A stretch of DNA of 64,000 nt from Phytopseudomonas daroniae (GCF_004327285.1 NZ_QJUI01000015.1:1-64000); one strand, 5' to 3'. Positions 15,649-24,235 are shown, numbered from the stretch's first letter. Numbers and translations are program-made. The notes: generated by a model not told the origin, from the letters alone.

Positions 15649-16569
15649 TCAGTAGAGCTTGGGCTCGCCAGGTGGGCGGGTCTTGAAGCGGCGGTGGGCC
15701 CACAGGTATTGCGTTGGGCAGGTGGCGATGGCCTGCTCGACCCAGCCGTTGATGCGCAAGCAGTCGGCTTCCTCGGTCTCGCCCGGGAAATCCGCGAGCG
15801 GCGGGTGAATGGTCAGGCGATAACCCTGGCCGCCCGGCAGGCGCTGCTGGGTGAACGGCAGGACGATGGCGCGGCCCAGGCGGGCGAACTTGGTGGTCGC
15901 CGTGACCGTGGCTGCCTGCACGCCGAACAACGGCGCGAACAGGCTCTGTTTGGGGCCGTAGTCCTGATCCGGCGCGTACCAGATCGCCCGGCCACCACGC
16001 AGCACCTTGATCATGGCGCGCACGTCTTCACGCTCGATGGCGGTAGCATCCAGGTTGTGGCGCTCACGCCCGCGCCGCTGGACGAAATCGAACACCGGGT
16101 TACGGTGCTCGCGGTACATGCCGTCGATGGTATGCACCTGGCCGAGCAATGCAGCACCGATCTCCAGGGTGGTGAAATGTATCGCCATGAGAATCACGCC
16201 CTGCCCTTGGGCCTGGGCCTGCTGCAGGTGCTCGATGCCTTCGATATGTGCCAGGCGCGCGAGCTTTTCCCGTGGCCACCACCAGCTCATGGCCATCTCG
16301 AAAAAGGCGATGCCGGTAGAGGCGAAGTTTTCCTTCAGCAACTGCTCGCGCTCGGCAGCTGGCATCTGCGGGAAGCACAGTTCCAGATTGCGTGTGGCGA
16401 TCTTGCGGCGCGAACCCGCCACCCGATACATCAACCAGCCCAGCGCGCGACCGAGGCCCAACAAGGCGCCGTAGGGCAATTGCACGATCAGCCACAGCAA
16501 GCCCAGCCCCAGCCACAATGGCCAGAAACGCGGGTGAAGAAAATAGCGACGAAAGACTGGACGATCCAT
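15649..16569 (-). CDS. LpxL/HtrB-like lipid A acyltransferase
   Basis: This 306-residue inner-membrane acyltransferase has an N-terminal membrane anchor (FWPLWLGLGLLWLIVQLPYGALLGLG) and the family catalytic motif HFTTLE (HX4D/E). It continues with MYREHRNPVFDFVQRRGRER and WYAPDQDYGPKQSLFAPLFG. It should transfer a secondary acyl chain to Kdo2-lipid A. The start MDRPVFRRYFLHPRFW was chosen because the longer frame to 16773 is translated repeat sequence (GLRPRITPAANPGYV also appears in other repeat copies). Two-copy lpxL families occur in Pseudomonas, so which paralogue this is remains open. Confidence 0.87.
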   Translation of the reverse strand: MDRPVFRRYFLHPRFWPLWLGLGLLWLIVQLPYGALLGLGRALGWLMYRVAGSRRKIATRNLELCFPQMPAAEREQLLKENFASTGIAFFEMAMSWWWPREKLARLAHIEGIEHLQQAQAQGQGVILMAIHFTTLEIGAALLGQVHTIDGMYREHRNPVFDFVQRRGRERHNLDATAIEREDVRAMIKVLRGGRAIWYAPDQDYGPKQSLFAPLFGVQAATVTATTKFARLGRAIVLPFTQQRLPGGQGYRLTIHPPLADFPGETEEADCLRINGWVEQAIATCPTQYLWAHRRFKTRPPGEPKLY

Positions 16570-16660
16570 TGACGATCCCGGACAAACGATCAAAGCGCCG
16601 CATTCTAGCAGCGGCCACCCTTTCATAGGTAATGGCTGGAATGCGGCGCAAGCGGCCTGT

Positions 16661-16711
16661 CGTAGGATGGGTGAAACCCATCGGAAATTGATGGGTTTCA
16701 CCCATCCTACG
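16661..16711. repeat. Perfect 22-bp-arm palindrome (GTAGGATGGGTGAAACCC...)
   Basis: Arms 16661-16682 and 16690-16711 are exact reverse complements with a 7-base loop (GGAAATT). It lies just upstream of the LpxL-like gene start and next to the third 46-bp repeat. Such GTAGGATGGGTGAAACCC hairpins are typical of dispersed bacterial repeats. Confidence 0.85.
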
Positions 16712-16718
16712 GGCTGTA

Positions 16719-16764
16719 GAACGTAGCCTGGATTAGCCGCAGGCGTAATCCGGGGCCGAAGGCC
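16719..16764 (-). repeat. 46-bp dispersed repeat, copy 3 (inverted)
   Basis: Exact reverse complement of copies 1 and 2. The sequence after it (CATGGTTCAACGCGGGTCAC) also matches the flank of copy 1 in reverse, so the homologous block is longer than 46 bp. The end near 16859-16878 (AAAGGTCGTGAACAGCCCCT) resembles the element termini, but the left terminus is missing or degraded. Confidence 0.85.
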
Positions 16765-16876
16765 GTGATCCATGGTTCAACGCGGGTCACCGACAGGCCG
16801 CTTGCGCCTTTTACCAGCCTATTCATGCCGCTTTCAGTCAATACTTTGCGACTGCAGGAAAGGTCGTGAACAGCCC

Positions 16877-17749
16877 CTAAACACCAACCCCGGCGCGCAG
16901 AATGCTCTCCGCCAGCCCCTTGGCCGCCACCGACAACTCATGCTGCGGCACAGACAGCAGCCCCACGGGCTTTTCCACGGTAGGTGCACTAATCGGCAGG
17001 CAGCGTGCGCCGGATGCCTGCATCTGGGCGACGCACAAAGCTGGCACCACACTCACGCCCAGGCCCTCGGCGACCATGCGGCCAACGGTGACCAGTTGAT
17101 GGCACTCGAAGGCTACGGAAAAATGGCAGGCCTCCTCCAGCATCAGGCGCACCGTGGACGGTCGCTGCAAGGTGATGAAGGGCGATTGCAGCAACTGCGC
17201 CCAGGTCAGCGATGCTTCCTTGGCGAGTGGCGAGTCGGTCGGCACCACGGCGACGAAACGGTCGACGTACAGCGGCGTGAACTCCAGCCCCAGGGACTGC
17301 GGTGGCTCGAAGCCGATGCCGAGTTCGACCCGGCGGGTTCGAACCATGTCCCAGACCTGTTCGTTGATCACGTCATGCACGGCCACATCCACTCCCGGAT
17401 AGTGCGCCTTGAACACCTTGAGCAGGCCAGGCAGCAGGTTGCCGGCGAACGATGGCATGGCCGCCACGGAAACCCGCCCGCGTTGCAGACTGAAGTGCTG
17501 GCGGAGGATCTCCTCGGCGTCGTCCCATTCGGCAAGTAGCCGCCGGGCGATGGGCAGCAGCGTTTCGCCCTCGGGCGTCAACGCTACGCTGCGCGTGGTG
17601 CGTGCCAGCAGGCGGCCGCCAAGGCTTTCCTCCAGGCTCTTGATCGCCAGGCTCAGGGCCGGCTGCGACAGATGCAGGCGCTCGCAGGCCTGAGCGAAGC
17701 TCAGACTGTGAGCCACAGCAAGAAAGGCACGAAGCTGGCGCACAGTCAT
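16877..17749 (-). CDS. LysR-family regulator of the acetoacetate genes
   Basis: This 290-residue LysR-type regulator has the HTH RQLRAFLAVAHSLSFAQACERLHLSQPALSLAIKSLEESLGGRLLARTTRSVALTPEG (residues about 3-62) and a C-terminal effector domain with TPLYVDRFVAVVPTDSPLA. It is divergent from the CoA-transferase/thiolase operon and most likely activates it in response to acetoacetate or a related acid. The gap contains an inverted repeat, TTATTTGTT/AACAAATAA, at 17750-17758 and 17790-17798. Its stop overlaps the end of a repeat element. Confidence 0.87.
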   Translation of the reverse strand: MTVRQLRAFLAVAHSLSFAQACERLHLSQPALSLAIKSLEESLGGRLLARTTRSVALTPEGETLLPIARRLLAEWDDAEEILRQHFSLQRGRVSVAAMPSFAGNLLPGLLKVFKAHYPGVDVAVHDVINEQVWDMVRTRRVELGIGFEPPQSLGLEFTPLYVDRFVAVVPTDSPLAKEASLTWAQLLQSPFITLQRPSTVRLMLEEACHFSVAFECHQLVTVGRMVAEGLGVSVVPALCVAQMQASGARCLPISAPTVEKPVGLLSVPQHELSVAAKGLAESILRAGVGV

Positions 17750-17798
17750 TTATTTGTTTTCCAAATCAAAACCAATAAAAAACAAACTTAACAAATAA
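17750..17798. promoter_or_regulatory. Inverted repeat in the lysR-atoD intergenic region
   Basis: TTATTTGTT (17750-17758) and AACAAATAA (17790-17798) are exact inverse complements 31 bases apart in an AT-rich gap. The first arm touches the LysR start codon, as expected for an autoregulatory LysR site. Confidence 0.4.
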
Positions 17799-17855
17799 GA
17801 CCAACCACTAGAAGCTCTGGGCTGTTCCCCTAACAAAACGACAGGTGCATTGACC

Positions 17856-18554
17856 ATGCGCGGATTGGACAAACGTGTAGACAGCTACGAGGCCGCCCTC
17901 GCCGGTTTGACTGACGGTATGACCGTACTGGCCGGAGGCTTCGGCCTCTGCGGTATTCCCGAGAACCTGATCGCCGAGATCCGCCGCCGCGGCGTGCGTG
18001 ACCTGACCGTGGTATCGAACAACTGTGGCATCGATGGTTTCGGCCTCGGCGTGCTGCTGGAGGATCGGCAGATTCGCAAGATGGTCGCCTCCTACGTCGG
18101 TGAGAACGCTCTGTTCGAACAACAGTTGCTCAATGGCGAGCTGGAGGTTGAACTGACGCCCCAGGGCAGCCTGGCGGAGAAGATCCGCGCGGGCGGCGCC
18201 GGCATTCCCGCCTTCTTCACCGCCACTGGCTACGGCACACCGGTCGCCGAGGGCAAGGAAGCGCGCGAGATCGACGGTCGCCACTACATCCTCGAACCCG
18301 CGATCACCGGCGACTTCGCCATCGTCAAGGGCTGGAAAGCCGATCACTTCGGCAATGTGGTGTACCGCCATACCGCGCAGAACTTCAATCCGGTGGTGGC
18401 CACCGCCGGGCGCATCACCGTGGTCGAAGTCGAGGAAATCGTCGAGCCCGGCGAACTCGATCCGGCGCATATCCACACGCCCGGCATCTACGTGGATCGC
18501 ATCATCCAGGGCAGTTTCGAGAAACGCATCGAAAAACGCACCCTGCGCGCATGA
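17856..18554 (+). CDS. atoD: 3-oxoacid CoA-transferase subunit A
   Basis: This 232-residue alpha subunit of a class I CoA-transferase (AtoD/ScoA) has the glycine motif LAGGFGLCGIPENLI near residues 25-40 and GAGIPAFFTATGYGTPVAEGK in the middle. With the next gene it should move CoA from succinyl- or acetyl-CoA to acetoacetate or short-chain acids. The start ATG at 17856 was preferred to the upstream TTG because AGGTG lies 8 bases before it. The gene name follows the acetoacetate pathway; a succinyl-CoA-dependent enzyme (ScoA) is equally possible. Confidence 0.88.
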   Translation: MRGLDKRVDSYEAALAGLTDGMTVLAGGFGLCGIPENLIAEIRRRGVRDLTVVSNNCGIDGFGLGVLLEDRQIRKMVASYVGENALFEQQLLNGELEVELTPQGSLAEKIRAGGAGIPAFFTATGYGTPVAEGKEAREIDGRHYILEPAITGDFAIVKGWKADHFGNVVYRHTAQNFNPVVATAGRITVVEVEEIVEPGELDPAHIHTPGIYVDRIIQGSFEKRIEKRTLRA

Positions 18555-18652
18555 GACCTGACGATCCGGCGGTATTGCAATCGCTTTCGCCTTGCCGGCT
18601 CCCAGCTCGCTCAGTCCTCGCAACCAATCGAATATAAAAAAGAGAACCCGCC

Positions 18653-19309
18653 ATGGCACTCACCCGCGAACAGATGGCCCAGCGCGTAGCCCGCGAATTG
18701 AAAGATGGTTATTACGTCAACCTGGGCATCGGCATTCCTACCCTGGTGGCCAATTACGTGCCTGAGGGCATCGACGTCATGCTGCAGTCCGAGAACGGCC
18801 TGCTCGGCATGGGCGCATTCCCCACCGAGGAGGAGCTGGACGCCGACATGATCAACGCCGGCAAGCAGACCGTCACCGCCCGCCGCGGCGCGTCGATCTT
18901 TTCCTCGTCGGAGTCCTTCGCCATGATTCGTGGCGGCCATGTCGACCTCACCGTACTCGGTGCCTTCGAAGTCGATGTGCGTGGCAATATCGCCTCGTGG
19001 ATGATCCCCGGCAAGCTGGTCAAGGGCATGGGCGGCGCCATGGATCTGGTAGCCGGCGCCGACAACATCATCGTCACCATGACCCATGCGTCCAAGGATG
19101 GCGAGTCCAAGCTGCTCAAGCACTGCAGCCTGCCGCTCACCGGCTGCGGTTGTATCCGCAAGGTGCTTACCGACCTGGGCTACCTGACCATCGAGAACGG
19201 CAGCTTTGTCTTGCATGAGTACGCGCCCGGCGTCAGCATCGAGGAAATCGTCGCCAAGACCGCCGGCAAGCTGGTGATCTCACCCGACGTTAGGGAAATG
19301 ACTTTCTGA
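18653..19309 (+). CDS. atoA: 3-oxoacid CoA-transferase subunit B
   Basis: This 218-residue beta subunit carries the catalytic glutamate in the family motif SENGLLGMG (about residues 45-53) and ends with GGAMDLVAGADNIIVTMTHASKDGESKLLKHCSLPLTG. It forms the active hetero-oligomer with subunit A and forms a Glu-CoA thioester during transfer. An AGAGAA precedes the ATG. The 98-base gap to subunit A shows no gene. Confidence 0.88.
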   Translation: MALTREQMAQRVARELKDGYYVNLGIGIPTLVANYVPEGIDVMLQSENGLLGMGAFPTEEELDADMINAGKQTVTARRGASIFSSSESFAMIRGGHVDLTVLGAFEVDVRGNIASWMIPGKLVKGMGGAMDLVAGADNIIVTMTHASKDGESKLLKHCSLPLTGCGCIRKVLTDLGYLTIENGSFVLHEYAPGVSIEEIVAKTAGKLVISPDVREMTF

Positions 19310-19411
19310 GTTCCGTGCAGTGCAGATCGGGCCACCACGCATGGCCCGCCTGCGCTGCGCGAACATGACAAGAACAACAGAGCCGGTACCATTACGGCCA
19401 GGAGAAGCCTC

Positions 19412-20593
19412 ATGCAAGATGTCGTCATCGTCGCCGCCACCCGTACCGCTATCGGCAGTTTCCAGGGTTCGCTGGCGGATATTCCGGCCCCCGAACTGGG
19501 CGCGGCAGTGATCCGTCGCCTGCTCGAGCAGACCGGCCTGGATGGCAATCAGGTCGACGAGGTGATTCTCGGCCATGTGCTCACCGCCGGCGCCGGCCAG
19601 AACACCGCCCGCCAGGCAGCTATCGGCGCCGGTCTGCCCCATGCCGTGCCAGCGCTGACCCTCAACAAGGTCTGCGGCTCCGGGCTCAAGGCCCTGCACC
19701 TCGGTGCCCAGGCGATTCGCTGTGGCGACGCCGAAGTGATCATCGCCGGCGGCATGGAAAACATGAGCCTGGCACCCTACGTGCTGCCCAAGGCGCGCAC
19801 CGGGCTGCGCATGGGCCACGGGCAACTGATCGACAGCATGATCAGCGACGGTCTGTGGGATGCCTTCAACGACTACCACATGGGTATCACCGCCGAGAAC
19901 CTGGTGGACAAGTACGCCATCAGTCGTGAAGCCCAGGATGCCTTCGCGGCAGCCTCCCAGCAGAAAGCCGTGGCCGCCATCGAGTCCGGGCGCTTCGCTG
20001 ACGAGATCACCCCGATCCTGATTCCCCAGCGCAAGGGCGATCCCATCGCCTTCGCCACCGACGAGCAACCCCGCGCCGGTACCACCGCCGACACGCTGGC
20101 CAAGCTCAAACCCGCCTTCAGGAAAGACGGCAGCGTCACCGCCGGCAACGCCTCGAGCCTCAACGACGGCGCCGCCGCGGTGCTGCTGATGAGCGCCAGC
20201 AAGGCCGAAGCGCTGGGCCTGCCGGTGCTGGCCAGGATCAAGGCGTACACCAACGCCGGTGTCGACCCGGCGATCATGGGCATCGGCCCGGTATCGGCCA
20301 CCCGCCGCAGCCTGGAAAAGGCCGGCTGGTCGCTCGATCAACTCGACCTGATCGAAGCCAACGAAGCCTTCGCCGCCCAGGCCCTGGCGGTCGGCCAGGA
20401 GCTGGGTTGGGATGCCTCCAGGGTGAACGTCAACGGCGGCGCCATCGCCCTCGGCCACCCCATCGGCGCGTCCGGTTGCCGGGTGCTGGTCACCTTGCTG
20501 CACGAAATGCTCAAGCGTGACGCCAGGAAAGGTCTGGCCACCCTGTGCATCGGCGGCGGTCAGGGGGTTGCGCTGCTGCTCGAGCGGGATTGA
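19412..20593 (+). CDS. atoB: Acetyl-CoA acetyltransferase (thiolase)
   Basis: This 393-residue thiolase has the nucleophile Cys88 in NKVCGSGLKA, His349 in ALGHPIGASG, and Cys379 in LCIGGGQG. It cleaves acetoacetyl-CoA to two acetyl-CoA, the step after CoA transfer to acetoacetate, or runs in the synthetic direction for polyhydroxybutyrate. AGGAG lies 7 bases upstream of the ATG. It completes a three-gene ketone-body degradation operon. No atoE-like transporter or 3-hydroxybutyrate dehydrogenase is adjacent. Confidence 0.9.
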   Translation: MQDVVIVAATRTAIGSFQGSLADIPAPELGAAVIRRLLEQTGLDGNQVDEVILGHVLTAGAGQNTARQAAIGAGLPHAVPALTLNKVCGSGLKALHLGAQAIRCGDAEVIIAGGMENMSLAPYVLPKARTGLRMGHGQLIDSMISDGLWDAFNDYHMGITAENLVDKYAISREAQDAFAAASQQKAVAAIESGRFADEITPILIPQRKGDPIAFATDEQPRAGTTADTLAKLKPAFRKDGSVTAGNASSLNDGAAAVLLMSASKAEALGLPVLARIKAYTNAGVDPAIMGIGPVSATRRSLEKAGWSLDQLDLIEANEAFAAQALAVGQELGWDASRVNVNGGAIALGHPIGASGCRVLVTLLHEMLKRDARKGLATLCIGGGQGVALLLERD

Positions 20594-20656
20594 AAGCGGC
20601 AAGGCACTTCAGGGGCCGTTTGCGATACGATCAGGCTCCCCCCATCGAGCACAGCA

Positions 20657-20950
20657 ATGAACGATCTCCCGAGCCTCAACTATCTGTTCGCCGAATGCCA
20701 CAAAACCTGCCCGCAGCGCCCAGAAGTCACGGCCATCGTGCTCTTCGCGCTGCTCTGCGAGGATGACGACGTGGTGTATCTGGAAATCAGATACACCGAC
20801 TATGCCAACGGCCAGTTCGAAGGTGATCACCTCTGGCTGTCGCTGGAGGAGGCAATGCACTCCGCTTTGGAGGATCACGGCATTGCCGAGGATGACTGGC
20901 GAGCGCTGTCGGCGCGGGAGATCGCCCGTATAGACCGCACTATCGAATAA
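20657..20950 (+). CDS. Small acidic hypothetical protein
   Basis: This 97-residue acidic soluble protein has no signal peptide and no membrane segment. I see no recognised domain. Segments such as VYLEIRYTDYANGQFEGDHLWLSLEEAMHSALEDHG suggest a small alpha/beta fold. It lies 63 bases after the thiolase in the same direction and may be cotranscribed, but no functional link is apparent. Its size, codon use and clean frame support it as a real gene. Confidence 0.6.
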   Translation: MNDLPSLNYLFAECHKTCPQRPEVTAIVLFALLCEDDDVVYLEIRYTDYANGQFEGDHLWLSLEEAMHSALEDHGIAEDDWRALSAREIARIDRTIE

Positions 20951-21034
20951 GACCAATACAGGTTCTGGCTTCTTGCTGGTACGGATCATAGACGCTGCTG
21001 GCGCCTCTCCCAGAGGCAGATCGCAGCGGCCTCT

Positions 21035-21640
21035 CTATCCGCGGCAGCCGTCCCACAGTTTCATGATCTGACCGACCGCAGCATCCAGCGCCGCATGCTC
21101 AATGCCGTCGCGGGCCAGGGTGGACAACCCCAGCAGGAAACTGTCGAACGCCGACGTCAGTGCCTGTACATCGGTATCGGCTGCCAGCTCACCTTCGGCG
21201 ATTGCCCGCTCGATACAGGCACGTATTCCCTTGCGAGTACGGTTGCGGACTTCGCTCAGCACCGTCGTCCCCTGCTCCGGCGTGCATACGCCAATCACCC
21301 CGAGGGCCACCATGCAGCCTCGCGGATGCCCCGTCTCGCATTGCATGCTGGCCGAGCGGCGCAGCGCCAGTTCGACGGCATCGCGTGCCGACAGATCGCT
21401 GTCGAAGAGACTCTCGGTAACCCGCCCGTGAGTGCTCATGTAGTGCTCCACTACCTCATCAAACAGCGCCTCCTTGGAACCGAAGGCTGCATAGAAACTG
21501 GGGGCGGAAATGCCGCCACCGATCCCAGCCTTGAGCTGGCTCAGGGATGTGGCCTGGTAGCCATGCTCCCAGAACAGGTGCATCGCCTGAACGATTGCCG
21601 CATCGCGGTCGAATGTGCGTGGGCGCCCCATCTGTGCCAT
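21035..21640 (-). CDS. TetR-family regulator
   Basis: This 201-residue TetR protein has an N-terminal HTH (GRPRTFDRDAAIVQAMHLFWEHGYQATSLSQLKAGIGG) and a C-terminal helical domain (AVELALRRSASMQCETGHPRGCMVALG) typical of TetR_C regulators of MFS pumps. The start at 21640 has AGGAGG 6 bases upstream; two upstream in-frame ATGs do not. It is divergent from an MFS gene and probably represses it and the following SDR. Short direct repeats TCGATACA (21674-21681 and 21727-21734) occur in the gap. Confidence 0.85.
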   Translation of the reverse strand: MAQMGRPRTFDRDAAIVQAMHLFWEHGYQATSLSQLKAGIGGGISAPSFYAAFGSKEALFDEVVEHYMSTHGRVTESLFDSDLSARDAVELALRRSASMQCETGHPRGCMVALGVIGVCTPEQGTTVLSEVRNRTRKGIRACIERAIAEGELAADTDVQALTSAFDSFLLGLSTLARDGIEHAALDAAVGQIMKLWDGCRG

Positions 21641-21752
21641 ATCCATCCTCCTGCCTGACGATATAAATACTAGTCGATACAAAAGTCATTGACCACGATC
21701 TATCCAGCACCTTACATTTATACCGATCGATACATATATTGAGAAACAGACC

Positions 21753-22955
21753 ATGACCGACTCCCGACAAAACGATTCCCTTCCCGTTTCAGCGCTACTG
21801 GCCCTGGCGATGACGGGCTTCATCTGCATCCTTACCGAGACCCTGCCAGCAGGCCTGCTACCTGAAATCAGCGCTGGTCTCGACGTTTCTCCCGCACTGG
21901 CCGGTCAGCTGGTCACCCTCTACGCGCTCGGTTCGCTGCTGGCCGCCATTCCGCTGACCATCGCCACCCAGGGCTGGCGGCGACGCAATGTACTGCTGCT
22001 GTCGATCATCGGCTTTCTGCTGTTCAACTCGATCACCGCCTGGTCGTCGAACTATGTGCTGACCCTGGTTGCGCGCTTCTTCGCCGGTATGGCGGCGGGA
22101 CTGGCCTGGAGCCTGATCGCCGGTTACGCCCGGCGCATGGTCGCCCCGCACCAGCAGGGTCGAGCCCTGGCGCTGGCCATGGTGGGCACACCTATCGCCC
22201 TGTCTCTGGGCGTGCCACTGGGCACCTGGCTCGGCGGCATGCTGGGCTGGCGTACCGCGTTCGGCCTGATGTCCCTGCTCAGCATTGCACTGATCGTATG
22301 GGTACTGGCCAAGGTGCCGGATTATCCCGGGCAGGCCCACACCCAGCGTCTTCCCCTGCGTTCGGTATTCCTGACGCCGGGCGTGCGCCCCGTTCTCGCC
22401 GTGGTGCTGACCTGGATGCTCGCCCACAACATCCTCTATACCTACATCGCGCCCTTTATCGCACCCGCAGGCCTGACCGGCGAGGTCGATATGGTCTTGC
22501 TGGCATTCGGTATCGCCGCACTGGCAGGCATCTGGATAACCGGCCGCCTGGTCGATCGTCATCTCCGCCAGGCAGTGCTCACCAGCCTTGCCACCTTTGC
22601 CCTGGTCGCCCTGCTGTTCGGCCTGTATGCCGAGTCGGTTGCCGTGCTGTACATCGGCGTCTTCGTCTGGGGGCTGACCTTCGGTGGCGCCGCCACATTG
22701 CTGCAAACGGCGCTGGCCGATGCTGCCGGCCCAGGCGCGGACGTGGCGATGTCGATGAACGTGGTCATCTGGAACAGTGCCATCGCTGGCGCAGGCCTGC
22801 TCGGCGGCGTACTGCTCGGCCAATTCGGCGTCGCCTCGTTTCCCTGGGTGATGCTGGCCTTGCTGCTGATCGGCCTGTGGATCGCCTCAGCCGCCAGCCG
22901 CCATGGGTTCCCGTCCGGGCAACGACGTAGCGATGTCGTGGTCGCCGGGCATTGA
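21753..22955 (+). CDS. MFS efflux transporter (AraJ-like), paralogue of the 8-kb pump
   Basis: This 400-residue twelve-helix major facilitator has the pattern FICILTETLPAGLLPEISAGLDVSPALAGQLVTLYALGSLLAAIPL, the same family as the protein at 8055-9257. Also visible are WRRRNVLLL and AALAGIWITGRLVDRHLR. It probably exports a toxic small molecule. Divergence from a TetR gene and linkage to a downstream SDR suggest an inducible export and detoxification module. Confidence 0.87.
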   Translation: MTDSRQNDSLPVSALLALAMTGFICILTETLPAGLLPEISAGLDVSPALAGQLVTLYALGSLLAAIPLTIATQGWRRRNVLLLSIIGFLLFNSITAWSSNYVLTLVARFFAGMAAGLAWSLIAGYARRMVAPHQQGRALALAMVGTPIALSLGVPLGTWLGGMLGWRTAFGLMSLLSIALIVWVLAKVPDYPGQAHTQRLPLRSVFLTPGVRPVLAVVLTWMLAHNILYTYIAPFIAPAGLTGEVDMVLLAFGIAALAGIWITGRLVDRHLRQAVLTSLATFALVALLFGLYAESVAVLYIGVFVWGLTFGGAATLLQTALADAAGPGADVAMSMNVVIWNSAIAGAGLLGGVLLGQFGVASFPWVMLALLLIGLWIASAASRHGFPSGQRRSDVVVAGH

Positions 22956-22997
22956 ATCGCTTCCCTTCCCTCACCATCCATGCAGGAGATAACGACC

Positions 22998-23711
22998 ATG
23001 TCCGATTCGAACGGTAAATCGATTCTGGTACTCGGCGGCAGTCGCGGTATCGGTGCCGCCATCGTGCGACGCTTCGCCAGCGATGGCGCTCACGTGACCT
23101 TCACCTACGCCAGCTCGGCTGCGCCAGCGACGCGACTGGCAGACGAAACCGGTAGCAGCGCCGTGCAACTGGACAGTGCCGATCGCACTGCGCTGATCGC
23201 CCAGATCGACAGCCTCGGGCCCATCGACGTACTGGTGGTCAACGCGGGCGTACTGGTCGCGGGCGATCCACTGGAGCTGGATGCCGACGCCATCGACCAG
23301 TTGTTCAACATCAACATCCACGCGCCCTACCACGCCGCCATCGCCGCAGCGCGGCAGATGCCGGAAGGCGGCCGCATCATCTTCATCGGCTCGACCAATG
23401 CCGACCGCGTGCCGATGCAAGGCCTTGCCGCATACAGTGCCAGCAAGGCTGCACTGAGTGGCATGGTCAAGGGGCTGGCGCGGGATTTCGGCGCGTGTGG
23501 CATCACCGTCAACGTCGTGCAGCCTGGCCCGACCGACACCGACATGAACCCTGCCGACGGCCCTCTGAACGAGCTGATGCACAGTTTCATGGCGATCAAG
23601 CGACATGCCCGCAGCGATGAAATCGCCGGCATGGTGGCCTGGCTGGCGGGTGCCGAGGCCGGGCTGGTCACCGGTGCGGCACTGACCATCGACGGCGGTT
23701 TCGCCGCCTGA
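22998..23711 (+). CDS. Short-chain dehydrogenase/reductase
   Basis: This 237-residue classical SDR has the cofactor motif GGSRGIG (TGxxxGxG type) near residue 14, NAG near 82 (VVNAGVL), Ser in IFIGST, and the catalytic YSASK (YxxxK) near 148, ending with DGG. It reduces or oxidises a small carbonyl or alcohol with NAD(P)H. The start at 22998 was chosen over 22980 because AGGAG lies 9 bases upstream. It is 42 bases after the MFS gene, probably cotranscribed and under the TetR regulator. Confidence 0.87.
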   Translation: MSDSNGKSILVLGGSRGIGAAIVRRFASDGAHVTFTYASSAAPATRLADETGSSAVQLDSADRTALIAQIDSLGPIDVLVVNAGVLVAGDPLELDADAIDQLFNINIHAPYHAAIAAARQMPEGGRIIFIGSTNADRVPMQGLAAYSASKAALSGMVKGLARDFGACGITVNVVQPGPTDTDMNPADGPLNELMHSFMAIKRHARSDEIAGMVAWLAGAEAGLVTGAALTIDGGFAA

Positions 23712-23762
23712 TCAGCAAGGCCTGGCAGCAACGTTATGCCAGACCTGGCGGCCCGAGGTCGC

Positions 23763-24194
23763 TCAACTCACCCGTTCGGCCACCGGCAGCTTGGCGATGG
23801 CTTCGCGGGTTTCGCGATCCTGGGCGTCGCGCCAGGTACGGAATGCATCCAGCTCGCTGCCCCAGGTACGCATTACCCAGGCGAGCACGGCCAGGTCGTC
23901 CACCAGGCCAAGGCCGGGAATGAAGTCGGGAATGGCATCCAGCGGCGACACGAAATACAGCAGCCCGGCAACCACGGCGATCAGCGCCTGCGGATTGATC
24001 GCCCGATAGCTGCCCCGCCACCAGGCCACGCAGAGCTCCTGCAGCAAGCTCAGTTCGCCTCTCAGCGAGGACAGGCTGCGGCCGCCTCCACTGCTTTTGC
24101 GGGTCACCGCCAACAGTAATGCCGGCAAGCGACCGCGCTTCAGGAAACGCTGCGCCAACGGCAGGTAACGGGCGAAATTCCACGGTGCTTTCAT
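23763..24194 (-). CDS. YkvA-like DUF1232 membrane protein
   Basis: This 143-residue protein carries the DUF1232 core LLYFVSPLDAIPDFIPGLGLVDDLAVLAWVM, a hydrophobic hairpin with the conserved PLDxIPD motif. The function of the family is unknown. The start ATG at 24194 has AGGAG 5 bases upstream; the frame also contains an upstream GTG that lacks this spacing. Its promoter should lie in the AT-rich region 24195-24480, which holds DnaA-box-like sequences. Confidence 0.8.
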   Translation of the reverse strand: MKAPWNFARYLPLAQRFLKRGRLPALLLAVTRKSSGGGRSLSSLRGELSLLQELCVAWWRGSYRAINPQALIAVVAGLLYFVSPLDAIPDFIPGLGLVDDLAVLAWVMRTWGSELDAFRTWRDAQDRETREAIAKLPVAERVS

Positions 24195-24235
24195 GACCAC
24201 TCCTCGTCAGCCCGCATCGCTGCTGGGCTGTCTGT

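Noticed and set aside
15649..16773. Longer form of the LpxL-like protein beginning at 16773
   Set aside because: The extra N-terminal residues (GLRPRITPAANPGYV) are translated from the 46-bp repeat, which gives the same peptide at other copies; the real start is at 16569.
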